From positions 1,639,011-1,703,010 of the forward strand of contig NW_006921537.1 in assembly GCF_000340215.1 (NCBI RefSeq): a DNA stretch of 64,000 nucleotides. The letters are read 5' to 3'. Every line of letters starts with the position of its first letter. The stretch's first letter is position 1. Origin of the DNA: Pseudocercospora fijiensis CIRAD86 (Eukaryota; Ascomycota; Dothideomycetes; Mycosphaerellales; Mycosphaerellaceae). A program made the position numbers and the translations under genes. The notes beneath the pieces are model-generated. The model was given only the letters and a program-made list of their open reading frames with translations. It was not told the origin of the DNA and made no database searches. Below, piece by piece: positions 22,822-33,829 of the stretch.

Positions 22822-23600
22822 ACTAGGCTAAACCGAGTCGGTTGTTAGCGGTACGGCGAGATCGAGGTTAGAAATAGCAAGGCGGCGGCGGCAATAAGGT
22901 AGAAGCGTAATATACGAAGGGCAGTAGCAATAATAAAAAACGACGGCGAGTGTTTAAAGCGCGAGTCCTTAATGTTAGCGCGGAGTTTAAGGTTAGAGTT
23001 TAGAAGTTGATGTTTAGTAACGAAGTTGCGACGCCGGCGGTAGTAAGATCGACTTTCAAATACTATAGATTAACCTAGAAACGGCTAGCGGACCGACTCC
23101 CGGCTTTTACGAGACAAACGCGCGTATGCTAAGTGAATTGGTATATAGGAAGGGTAAAAAGCAAACGGAGAGGGCTACAAAGGCTATTAGCCCTAGGTAG
23201 TAAAACGGAGGCAACGTATTAATAATATAGACATTCTAAATACGGGAGATTGTAGCGGTAGTATTTCTTAGGCTCCGCGTGCCCTTTGTAGCTTGTTAGA
23301 TACTTCGTTTGTATATATATAGTATAAGGTAGGGTAGAATAAATAGAGCGTGCGTAAGGTTATCTTAGTATACTAAGAATTAAGCACGTATTTCGCATTT
23401 TGGTAGATACTTTATATAGACAATTTGATAGATCGTATTATTACGCAGGACCCTTTTTCTAGGTTAGTCGATATCTAGCGTAGAACTGGTGCACTATATG
23501 CGATTGTTCAATTCTAATACGGCAGGTTATATAAGGGCCGAACGGGTTAGTCTTAGGCGCTTCGCTATAGGCTCAGCATGGACCGCTAAGCCAGATATAT
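22822..23600. other. Right end of repeat block A
   Basis: RIP-mutated up to about 23590. An 8-bp inverted repeat (CCGCTAAG at 23583-23590, CTTAGCGG at 23610-23617) lies at the transition to normal DNA. No gene seen. Confidence 0.4.
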
Positions 23601-23610
23601 ATTAGTGTAC

Positions 23611-24954
23611 TTAGCGGAGAGATGATGTAAGGATATAGAGACAGAGTAGAAGGTGGAAGGTAGAAGGTGGAAGGTAGTAAATTTGGGTGGAAGGTCCATG
23701 CAAGCCTACAAAGCGGGGCGCCTGAATGGAGGTAGCACCAGAGGTCGCCCGCCCCGTGAACAAGAAGTTACACTCGCGTTCGAAAAGGCAAGCAGCGCGG
23801 GGTGTCGAGGTCGCTCCCCGTTCCAATGGCGCGTGGAGGTACAGTAGCACTGCGCAGGACATGTCCATGTGAGAAGTGCCTTTGGGTCAGATGCGATGCG
23901 ATACGTCGGTGTACGAATCTCGTAGCAACGCAGTTGAGAAGGGCTGTGTCACGTGTGACATCAAGGAGCCCCAAAACAATATCAAAATGGAGACGTGAAG
24001 TCTGGCTCGGCTGCAATGTGATGTGTCCGCTGCATCCCGATTCCCGATGTGCACGAGAAAGGACAAGGCAAGACAAGGCATCGCAGAACGTGGGTTTGAT
24101 TAATTGCTTGACGATCTTCGGGTCGCCATGACATCTCCTACCCTGAACGTGGGCCTGGCCTGTGCCTGGCATAACAATGGGTATTATCGCATCTTGTTGG
24201 ATTTTCTTGCGTCAGTATCCAGCGCAGCGGCACAAGGCGTTTTTCTTACACAACACGCTGCTTTGCGGAGCTCGGAGATCTGGTCACAATCTTCCTGCTG
24301 GAAAGTCGCATGCTGCGACCTACATACGTTCTTTTGCGAGACGTCAAACGACTGACATGTGTTTCAAAATGGCCCTTTTGCCAAGTTTCTACATACATGC
24401 AAAGCATCCGCCGTGGTTGGTGGAATCCTCTGCTGTGTCTCTTGCCGCGTGCCGTCTTTCTCTTCCACATGACTGGTGGGATATGCGGATGTCTTGACAT
24501 GAATGCGGCGCTTCTGCACGTCAAAGCAAGACTATGCGACTTTTGCAGTGTCCGGCTCTTGCAGCTCTTGCAGATATGCAGGCGAGTGGACTGGACAGCT
24601 TCAAGCCACAATATGGACCGGCTCGACACTTGCATGGCCTTCCTGTACGGCACTCTAGTATATTCGAACAGCACGGCATGAAGTCGTGCTGAGACGTGAT
24701 ACCGTTGCATGGACAGAGCCATACTCTTCCTCTACCACGCAGTATCAGAAGATATGCACGGCTCCGACCACGGCTATGCAGATTGGTTTGAGCCTGCAAA
24801 CACACTTCTGCATTTGTGCCCAAACGAGCTGGATCTTGTTGGCCGAACATTCTCGTCTCGAACAGCGCGAGTCTTCATGCAGCCGCGTTCACGTAGAGCA
24901 CCATGCTTCATACGATTTTCATAGACGAGACTACGAATCACAGCGTCGACCAGG
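23611..24954. other. RIP-free island, left part
   Basis: About 1.3 kb with normal CA and TG frequency, abruptly different from both sides. It starts with a purine-rich AAGGTGGAAGGTAG run (23647-23697). Frames up to 158 codons overlap on both strands (24246-24722 minus, 24310-24681 plus) and show no domain, so I call no gene. It continues at 28731 if the MULE is removed. Confidence 0.55.
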
Positions 24955-24964
24955 CTACAAAGCG
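24955..24964 (+). repeat. Target site duplication of the MULE, left copy
   Basis: CTACAAAGCG immediately left of the terminal inverted repeat; the same ten bases follow the right repeat at 28721-28730. Confidence 0.85.
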
Positions 24965-24995
24965 GCTGTCCTTATAATGAGGCAGAACCCAAGCC
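24965..24995 (+). repeat. MULE left terminal inverted repeat
   Basis: 31 bp, the exact reverse complement of 28690-28720. No RIP-type changes. Confidence 0.92.
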
Positions 24996-25425
24996 ACACC
25001 GGGTGGGGCTAGGTTTGCCAAGGTGCATAGCCACCCACCAATTTCTATACCTAATTAGATGCAGTTAGCCATTGTTGTCCCGCTAGTAGGTGTTGTAGAT
25101 TCCTTCTCTTATAGACCTCGCTGTCGCTACCTCACCGTCGCCGCCGCCCTCCGCCGCCCTCTCGCTCGTCCGCTTGGCCGATTTAGTCGTCGCAATATCC
25201 CTCGAAACCTACTAAATTCGTGCTCTTTCTCGACCTTCGTATCGCGACAATAGACGCCGCCGAGGGCCTCCTTACCGCCGCCTAAATAGCCGCTCTATAG
25301 GCGGAGATTGCTAGTAATATAGTGCCTATACCGGTCGACGAGACCTCGATTAATAACTAGTTGCTATATAACTAATATAACCTTAACTTTGATAATAATT
25401 AGTTGCTTAGTGATGCTAGATTTAG

Positions 25426-25620
25426 CGGTAAAGCGCTCGGTAATAAAGAAGGTAGTAAAGAAGGTAGTAAAGAAGGTAGCGAAGCGCTTAGTAGTAAAGC
25501 GCTCGGTAGTAAAGCGCTCGGTAGTAAAGCGCTCGGTAGTAAAGCGCTCGGTAGTAAAGCGCTCGGCGGTAAAGCGCTCGGTAGTAAAGCGCTCGGCGGT
25601 AAAGCGCTCGGTAGTAAGAC
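25426..25620 (+). repeat. 15-bp tandem array encoding SKALG
   Basis: From 25491 about eight units of GTAGTAAAGCGCTCG, with some GCGGT variants, preceded by degenerate GTAGTAAAGAAG units. In one frame it reads Ser-Lys-Ala-Leu-Gly repeatedly, which keeps 96- and 119-codon frames open. It lies in the 5' part of the MULE, upstream of the transposase core, and may be a low-complexity N-terminal segment or noncoding. Confidence 0.85.
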
Positions 25621-25959
25621 TAATAGTAAGGATAATAGACCGCCGGCGCGCGGAAAGGGTAGAGATAGATTTAATAAGTTTAAGACTAATTAGAGCGGAC
25701 TCTATTTTAATAGCGAGTCTATATCGCTTAAGTTGCCGCCAAACCTAGAAGAATAGCGACAGAAGCTATTCTAGCCGTTAGCAGAAGCCTTTATTATAAC
25801 GCCGGAAGAGAAGGCGACTTATTAGCCCTTTATCGACAACGTATAGGTTAGTAACGGCTATAGGTATTATACGCCTTAGAAGAAGCGGCGTAAATACAGG
25901 TTTATCTATCGGTGTAGTCGTCGGCGCGATCTTATAATAAACAAGACGACTAATAATCT

Positions 25960-28240
25960 ATTAAAGAGGCGGAAGCGCAATATAACAGCGACTTTGCGCT
26001 ATCCGGCTATACTTAACGTTTATGCCTATTACGAGGAGGTAGAAGAAGGTTAGCCTAGTACGCAACTAATAAGTAATTATAAGGGAAGACTATACCGCGT
26101 ACGGCCTCTACGTTATAAGGTATTTAAAGACAAGAAGAATCTATTGCTATATAACTATACTATTAAGGTTGCTAACTAGCGGAAGACACCTACATTCCTT
26201 CTAAAGTTAGCAGGAGCCGAGGTTTAGAGAGGGCACTCAACGGCTGCTATTCGATAGCTAATTACTAGCGACAATCTCGAAGGTAGAAGTAGGCGGCTTC
26301 TTGCTACTAGCGGGGCTAAATTCAATATCTAGACCGTATATAACGTAGCGCGTAGTTGGTTAAAGGCAAATCCAAATCTACGATATCGTAGTAACGATTT
26401 AAGTAGGAGTTTGCAGGTAGAAGAAGCGAGAGAGTAGTTAGAAAGAAGTAAGTCGAATTTCTCGTACCTGCCTATATCCCTCGCTTAGAAAACTTAATCA
26501 ATAGTATAGCCCTATAATATGCCTAATCCGGCAGGTAGCGTTACTAATTACACGTTATCTTTACAAGCTTAACTAAATTAGCAAGCACCGGAAAGCCCGG
26601 CGTACCTCCGATCTCCGCAATTCGCGGCTTCTAATTAGGCTGCGACCTATTCTTAGCGCGATACCTCATTTTCAAAATAACTGATTTCTTTGTTTATAGA
26701 CTATTATTATTACTAATACATCGATATTGAGAAAGCTGCTAACGGCAATCCTTCTCGCGCCCTCGTATTTGCTAAAGAATCGGGTCTAGACCTCCTATAT
26801 AAATTTGGGTAGGTTTCAATCGTCGATTCTACGCACAAAACGAATTCCCTCGAATAGAAACTCTTCTCTATTATAGTCCGAGATTCTTCGAATACATACC
26901 GAGTTTGCGCCTATTTTTACTCGCTAAGAGAAGACGGTATAATAATTGTAGAGGCCTTTAAGCAAATAAAGGAATAGTATTAAAATCGGCGAAAAAAGTG
27001 GGAACTAAGGTACTTTGTAACCGACGATAGCGGTACGGAACAGCTAGTAGTCTAGTTGGCTTTCCGAGGGTTAGAAGCCGGTAAGCAAGAGGTAGACCAT
27101 TTCCTATGCTAATTCTACTACGAGAAGTCACTTAATAAATACTAAAAAGGCAGGAAATTTACGAGAGTGCTTAACAACCTGCTAAAAGCGCTTAAATACC
27201 GACATACCGAGGGTAGTTGTATCGACAGTCTTAAGCGCGCTATAGACCTTCTAGAAGCTATAGACTTGCCGAAGAAGGAGAAGGATAAACGGCTTAAATA
27301 CATCGAAGTTACGATATATAACGATAGGCGATTATAGGCTCATTTTCCTCGTAGCTACTCGCCTATTCTTCTTTAAATCCGGACGACTAGCAACCTCGAG
27401 AACTTCTACAGTTTGCTAAAGCGCGGCGGCGTTAAATAACAGATAAATTACTATTCTTTAAAGGGCAGTATTATTTACTTAGACTCGGTTATTAACGCAC
27501 TCGATCGACGCGCCGCCGTTATAGCGTAGAAACACGCGCATTCGCTTTATCTATATGCGACAACTTATCGATAGATAGCCTTACTTCCGTATGCCGCCTG
27601 CGACTTAATTGTGCCCGAGATTAATGCTAGTACTAATAACGCGTTCAACGGTAACCTTCGATAGCGCAGCGACACCTCTAAGGTCGCCGATAACGAGTGC
27701 GACTGCTAGTTCTACTACAAATAGCACATTCTATGCCGACACCTATAGGCGCGCTACCTGCTTATCGACGACCTTACCGACGACGATTTTAACGCCTAGA
27801 CGTCGCTTTAGCGAGATAATGGCTTTAAGCTGTATTACAGTATAGAGAAGGTCCTTATTGCTAATAAGTCTTCCGCCGCAGAAGAGCAAGAGCTAGCAGT
27901 TAGTAGTATATATAAGCGTACGGCGACAATAAAGGAGCGGCTATTCTACCTACGTAAGCAGTACTATAACCTAGAAGACGACGAGGCGCTAAACGAGGAA
28001 GAGCCGTAGGTTAAGGATACCGTTATAAACCTATAGTTTAAGCGCATCTCGAAGGCGTTAAACCCTTACCTAAATTACGCTATTTCGTAGCTAATTAAGG
28101 ATGCAAAGGAACGCGGTCGCAATATTACGCTCCCTTAGCAGATACGACTTAGATAAGGGCCTTTGTCCGAAGGCTACGTTGCTAGCAGTTATTATACCGA
28201 GCAAGGCATTTAACTGTCGTAGTTAGTAGCTCTAAGACAA
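25960..28240 (+). pseudogene. MULE transposase, RIP-inactivated
   Basis: A single frame carries the first catalytic Asp in VDSTHKTN (Asp at 26825), the second Asp in VTDDSGT (27023) and a SWIM-type zinc finger C-D-C...C-R-H (first Cys at 27698). All three are in phase over 870 nt, so the frame has no net indel; the damage is TAG at Trp and Gln positions. The block RDSSNTYRVCAYFYSLREDG between the Asp residues is typical of fungal MULE transposases. Limits are approximate; start and stop are not certain. Role when intact: cut-and-paste transposition acting on the 31-bp terminal repeats. Confidence 0.8.
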
Positions 28241-28689
28241 GCGCCGGTACCTATATAGGTAGGCGGTAGTAGTCTAGCAAAAGAGGAATTCGAGGTTATG
28301 CGATACACTTAGCAAGATACTCTATCTCGTATACCTTAGTTACCTTCTAATAGTCTAAATAAGCGGGCAAGACACTAATAGCGGTATAGTAGTAGGAGAG
28401 GCAAATTACGCCCGGCGGACATAGCGAAACTTAGCAAATTTAGTGTATTAAGCAAATTGCGCCCGGTAGCAGCTGCCTTAGGCCGCAACAACTAACAACA
28501 CCTTAGATTTGATAGTATAGCACTTCTACACGTTAACTTTAGCTTTAAAATGCGACGACAATGTAGTGCATCGATGGAAATGAATGCAGAATGTTGAATT
28601 CCACGCTTTGCTAACAAATTAGTATAGCGGCTGGTGGTGCGGCGCATCGCTCGGACATTGCCGTAGGTGACCCGCTGTGGCAGTGCGGA

Positions 28690-28720
28690 GGCTTGGGTTC
28701 TGCCTCATTATAAGGACAGC
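28690..28720 (-). repeat. MULE right terminal inverted repeat
   Basis: 31 bp, the exact reverse complement of 24965-24995. Confidence 0.92.
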
Positions 28721-28730
28721 CTACAAAGCG
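28721..28730 (+). repeat. Target site duplication of the MULE, right copy
   Basis: CTACAAAGCG, identical to 24955-24964. Confidence 0.85.
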
Positions 28731-29505
28731 GCTCCACGACGCTCGGCAGCGCTGTCTCCAATCAGCCGCTCCACACGTGACTCTTGGCAAAGCCAATGCT
28801 CCAGCGGAGCAAGATTGCCTCCGGCGGTCTTGGCAGGGTCTGAATGGAGACAGCGGCAGCGCAGCGGCGCACTAGAAGCAGACCAGCCATCCTGGCAGAG
28901 CATCTGTTCACAGTCCACTAAAACAATGAGACCCAACAACGTCTTCAAGTGTGTGCTCACGAACGAGGTTCTTGTGATGATGAAACAGTCTTCACGGCTC
29001 AAAAAGGATTCTTTCACATGTTCTTGAAGGCTTTGAGGATGTCGTATGTGCAGCTTAAGCTCAAGACACTCTGGTCGAATAATTTGTACGACTCTAGGGC
29101 CAGCAAGGAATACAGAAGGGACACACACACGGGACACAAGTCCCTAGACGGCTCCTTGTCTGCATTGCGTAAGTTGCCATCGAGCATTGCCAATTATGTG
29201 GTGTGTTGTCTCGCGATGCTCAAGGCGTTCGACACCCTTGGAAGACTACATGTAACTCAGTCTCCCTCCTCTGTTCCCCGCACAGCAAGCACAACAGGGC
29301 TCGTGTGTTGCACTGTTGTATGATGCATGCGGATTCCGACAGGCAAGTAAAAGTGTGAAACGGGGTCGGGCAGTTTACGGGTATCGTATGGTGTGGCCGA
29401 CATGCATGTCTTCAACGTGTCGCTGCCGGAGTTTTGAAGTGCGAGTACAGCGTCAACGCATATCGGAGTGAAAGTTAGCGTCCGGAGCCCTAGAAGGTGC
29501 ATAAT
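28731..29505. other. RIP-free island, right part
   Basis: About 775 bp of normal composition, continuous with 23611-24954 before the MULE inserted. Overlapping frames of 116-138 codons occur on both strands without recognisable motifs. A GCTCGGCAGCGCTG 14-mer at 28741 recurs at 43577, on the far side of the next repeat block, which may be chance or a remnant of duplicated host sequence. Confidence 0.5.
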
Positions 29506-30700
29506 ATTAGTACTTCCGGCACCGCTAATTGCAGTGTCCTACACTAAATCGAGGTGTTGGCGCCGCGGCTAAGCATAGCACCTATAGGAAGGCTTAGCTA
29601 TTAATTCCTCCGACTAAAGGGCTTAGAAGTTACGTATAGGCACTATCTAGGGCATATATAGACTATCTTTTAGTAGATTTAATAATATATTATTTTATAA
29701 GCTTTTTACAATATTAAAGAAAGGAAGAAGGAGTAATTTAGAAGTAAGCTAAAGGTCGTTATATAATTAGGAGTAGGTCTATACTAGATTAATAGTATTC
29801 GAGAGTATAATTATAAAGGAGGCGCGGAGGAGTAGTCGGCGATAAATAGGTGCTTTCGGTAGTGTCTACGTATATAGAGTCCCCTATTAAATAGTTAGCT
29901 TCTCTCTCGTTCCTTTATAATACCGTATACTTATACTAACGAGTAGTATACGTAGTATAGCCGTAGAAGGGGTTATTCTAGCGCTATTCGTACTCGTAGT
30001 GCGCCGGCTCTTCGCGATTAACGATATACTAATCTTCTAGAGGTATACTGTCTACTAGACTAGCGCCGTCTAGCTCTTATTAAAGCCCTCGAATAAGGTA
30101 AGGAAGATAGAGCGTAGTTACGCCTGCTTTCCGACATTATTAGTAGCCGTAGAAGTCTAATACTATTAGTTATACCCTCTATCTATTTACTTAGTTTAAT
30201 ACCGGCATTTAATCTAGCTCTATTGCCTTATAAGTTATCGGTCTAGAAGTCTACTAAGGCCGGCTCTATCGTAGTTATCGCAATCTCGTCGCCCTTAGGT
30301 TCTATAGTTTAATAACCCTCTACGCTATTAATTCTATATCTAATAGCGCGACCGTACACTATCTGTTCTACTACCTATTTACGACCGTCCGCCGGAGTAT
30401 AATAAGTCGGAGATACAACTTCGAGAGCAGCGCGAGCTTAAATAGCAACTTCTAAGCTAAATACGTCGTCTATAGGTTAAGGTTATTAATTTAACTAAAC
30501 AAGAGTCTCAATCTTTAGATAATAACTTAGCCTTAGTACGGATTAGCCCGCGGACCCGGCGATTCCTATTAGATCGGAATTAAAGCTCCGAAGGCGGGGT
30601 ACTAGCTTCTTCTAACACTTCTAATACCTCCTTTTAAAGCGATTAGCTATTTCTATCGACATAATATACTAATTTATCGTATCCGATACTACCTGCTATA
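29506..30700. other. RIP-mutated DNA, left part of repeat block C
   Basis: Starts abruptly after 29505. Stop-filled in all frames. It probably includes the 5' part of the Tc1/mariner element and possibly another older element; no motif recognised. Confidence 0.4.
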
Positions 30701-31957
30701 CTACTTGCAAATCGTCTATCTAGCTAGTTAACTCTACCGAGTATTAAATCCCTTCTTTTTAGACCGCTAGGGCTATTACTAACGTACGAAATCGCGACCT
30801 AATAAACTACCGAATAGCGAGTCTACCGCCGAGCCGTGCTTCTATATAAACTACGCACTACTATTAAACAACTGTACCGAATAGCTAAATAGCTGCTTAT
30901 TTATATCTTAGAGTAGTCTCGTAAGGCATTATCGACTATCTATCGCATCGTTTATAAGCCTTTTACTCCTAGGCGCTACCGAGCCTACCGAATCGACGAA
31001 TTCGACTATTCGCGCCCTATTCCTCGAGAGATTGCCCTTACCTATATACTAACTCGACGACGTAGCCGTAGGCTCTATATAGATACCTAAGAGCGCCTTA
31101 TCGTCGACTATATTACTTAGAACGCTACAACTCGTCGTATAACTTAGACGGAAGTTAGAGACTTACTTGGTTTAAATTGCAGTCCTATAACTGTCTCTCG
31201 TATCTATAGAAGGCATAGTTATCGCCGCTGCGTTATACGCCCTCGGCCCTTCTATAACGACCGTATCCGACGCCTACGCCTCGAATAGGCTTAATTCTAT
31301 TAACACTTTACTAAAGAAGACTAGGCAAACGTTCTATAAAGCGACGAGTGTACTATACGTAATAGATTACACGAGAGGCTCTTTGTTACTCGACTAGTTA
31401 GTAAGCGCAACTAAGACTACTGTTTGAGGCCTCGCTTCTAACGCCTTCTATACTAGATAATATAGGCCTATATTAGTAGTATTAGCGGCAAAGGACCACT
31501 CCTGCTATAGGATAAGACATAGGGCAATATTAATAAAGAGTTATACTATAAGAAGGTCTTGCTACTAGTTCAAGAAGAGATTAGTCGTATAAATGGCCTT
31601 ATTACTAACTAAGAATACCCTCTCGGTTACGAGCCTGCCTTATACTTAAGAACAGCACTCTTCTAATAAGACTCGGCGCCTATATATAGAGCTAAATATA
31701 CACTTAATTAGTTACGAGCTCGCCGCATTATTCTTATAGACAACTGGCTACCTTTATTACTAGATTTAAACCCTATCGAGAACCTATAGCGAGTAATTAA
31801 GTAGGTAATTAAACGCCGTAGAAACAGACCTACTAGCCGTAACCTTTAGCTAGCAATTGTCGAAGAATACTATAACGTACCTATAGAATTAGTACAATAA
31901 TAGATTAATAGTATACCGGCTCGCTATCGTATAGTAATTAACGCTAATAGCGGTTAA
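30700..31957 (+). mobile_element. Tc1/mariner transposase remnant, RIP-inactivated
   Basis: In one frame: the first catalytic Asp in SDECTIRN (31343), the second in DSAPIYRAKYT (31670, His-to-Tyr by RIP) and the acidic third residue in LDLNPIENL (31778). These are 109 and 36 codons apart and all in phase. A helix-turn-helix-like region lies upstream (about 30890-31180). The frame ends at a TAA at 31955-31957. Expected WPPYSPDLNP reads with Trp still present but Pro and Ser codons altered. Element ends were not found; the chromovirus was inserted 17 bp after the stop codon, so the 3' terminus would lie beyond 39027. Confidence 0.75.
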
Positions 31958-31974
31958 ACATAGTAGTAGATAGC

Positions 31975-32170
31975 TGTTAGGGCTAAAGAGGCTATACGTG
32001 ATTAGTATGTAACTAGGCCGAGTAAAGCTAGGGTCTCGATGCCTTAGGTAGGGCTTGGCGCTTAGCGTTAGGCCAACTCTCCTACCTTCCTCCCTCTCCT
32101 TCTAGATCCTTATCGAATACTATTCGTACCTACTACTACCCTATCTACCTGCTAACATACCCTTCTTATA
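31975..32170 (+). repeat. Chromovirus 5' LTR
   Basis: 196 bp starting TGTTAGGGC and ending TTCTTATA (originally ...TTACA). It differs from the 3' LTR at six positions, every one a TG/TA or CA/TA exchange. Confidence 0.93.
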
Positions 32171-32399
32171 CAGTATTCGATCTACCCTTTAAGGGTAGTA
32201 GCTAGATAGTCCTTATTTTAAGCTTTTAGCGGTATAGCTACGAACAAGACTAATCTGACTATATTACGCCCGAAGAACGGGACCTATACGTACTATTCTA
32301 TCGAAACAACCGTACCAATCATTAAGCAAGGCCTTCTATACGGCCTATTATACTAAGTCAAGCATACTAAGCCGATACCTACTAATTCCGCTATATCCG

Positions 32400-33780
32400 T
32401 ATCTTAGGGGCTAACAATACATTATTAGTGTCGCCCCTTATAATAGCCGGTTTATTACGAAACAACAACCGTGCTACCGCTAGCAGCGCTAGCAATGACA
32501 ACGCTAGTAGCACAGTTCCCGCTAAAGCACCTACTAAAGTGCCTCCTACCGAAGAGCCTATTGTAGGACCTGCTAAAGAAGAACCCGCAATTCTAGGTAA
32601 CGACCTAGAATTGCCTATCGACGACATTCTTAACAATATTGTTAACCGTCGATATAGCTAGCTAGCCTTTAGTCCCTAACTAGTAGGGAGACTCTAAGAA
32701 GCCACCTAAAACAGGCTTACTACCCTACGTTAAGAATAATAGCTAAAGGATAACCTCCTCGAAATTCGCCGCCTTTAGGAGGCCCTAACAACTAACACTA
32801 AGCCGATAGTAGGGCCTTCCTTACTATCAGTCCTAGTCTAGAAGAAGGATGCTAAACTTAAGGACTGTACCGTGTTTAATAGCTCTAGTCGAAAGCAATA
32901 CAACGACTACATTCGTAACTATAAGCTTAACTAACGAAATGCACTAAGGGCCCTGCTAGACGACTATTCGCTAGTCGTCTATGCTATACAATACATTGAT
33001 AGAGACCTAAAGCGTACCTAGGATAACTACTTTGACTCCCTTACTAATTAGACCGCTGTTTAGTAGCAAAACTATAAGACTATTATACTAGACACCCTTA
33101 GAAACCCTATACTAAGGCAACAACACGCTTAGGACTAATACCTTCGAGCTAAACAAAAGACTAATCAATCGGCTCGCTCGTTTAAGGCCTATTTAAAGAC
33201 CCTCGAAGACGATTTGCTAGCTAAGACCGACTCTATCTAGATTTCCGAAATACGCCCTAAATTGCGATAGGAATTAGTCCTTAAATTAGACCGTCGCCGT
33301 ATATTCGAACAGACTAATCTAACGCGCATTCAATTCATAGTCGAAGTAGAAACAGCCGAACGGGCTATTTAGCTCTAACAGCGACTAGAATTAAGGATCC
33401 GACTAGCTAGTACTAACCGTAGCAACCGTAGTAGCCGCGGAGGAAACTAAGGTTCCTACTAGGACAATAATGCTAATAATAGGAACAGTAACGATCGTAG
33501 AAGAGGCCGTAGCCGGCGGCTATATAGAGGAGGCCGCGATAGGGGCCGTAGAAGGGGCTCGTATCCCTATAATACTAACCGCTCGACTAACAATAGCAGC
33601 AATAATAGCTACGGCAGTCTACTAACCGGGTTGAAGTGCTTCAATTGTAATAGCACTAGCTATCTACTAGGCTAATACGACAAACCTAAGGACTAGGCCC
33701 GAATCGACCGTGCTACTACTAAGCACCGAAAGCACCTCTTAGTAGCTAACGCTACCCCTATAGGCCAACCTTCGAAAAAA
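32400..33780 (+). pseudogene. Chromovirus gag
   Basis: Frame with codon starts in phase with 32428. The N-terminal part is open for 77 codons (32428-32658) and is Ala/Pro/Ser/Asn-rich. A basic Arg/Gly-rich segment (about 33410-33580) precedes a CCHC zinc knuckle that starts C-F-N-C at 33637; the His and last Cys positions (33661 and 33676) are both Tyr through CA-to-TA and TG-to-TA changes. The knuckle is in phase with the N-terminal frame 1.2 kb upstream. Role: capsid and nucleic-acid binding of the retrotransposon particle. Confidence 0.75.
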
Positions 33781-33829
33781 GAGTAAGCGCCGTACCAACT
33801 ATTAGCCTCGTACGGCGTAAGACTATCGA

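Larger units (their letters stand above)
8077..23600. repeat. RIP-saturated repeat block A
   Basis: About 15.5 kb in which CA and TG are rare and TA abundant. A hand count of 9061-9420 finds 4 CA, 5 TG and about 56 TA. CpG, CC and GG remain, so GC content falls only moderately. Reading frames of the embedded genes are full of TAG and TAA where Trp and Gln codons are expected. The block holds at least a hAT element, a DUF6589-like gene, a RecQ helicase gene and several tandem arrays, described separately. Confidence 0.85.
24965..28720 (+). mobile_element. Mutator-like element (MULE), 3.76 kb, with perfect TIRs and a 10-bp TSD
   Basis: Bounded by perfect 31-bp terminal inverted repeats (24965-24995 and 28690-28720, outermost bases GCTGTCCTTATAATGAGG) and an exact 10-bp duplication CTACAAAGCG on both sides; MULEs typically make 8-11 bp duplications. 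The interior carries a MULE transposase gene. The middle (about 25050-28540) is RIP-mutated, but about 80 bp on the left and about 180 bp on the right keep normal dinucleotides. The element was inserted in the same orientation as its transposase on the plus strand. Confidence 0.9.

Noticed and set aside
8077..23600. Block A as a Starship giant element
   Set aside because: No DUF3435 tyrosine recombinase or other captain gene, and no typical cargo, was seen. The recognised genes are transposon or helicase types.
24246..24722. 158-codon minus-strand frame in the RIP-free island
   Set aside because: A 123-codon frame covers the same DNA on the other strand and neither has a motif, a splice pattern or a plausible start context.
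25389..25748. SKALG-repeat frame as a secreted repetitive protein or effector
   Set aside because: No signal peptide, it lies inside the MULE, and the openness comes from the 15-bp array itself.
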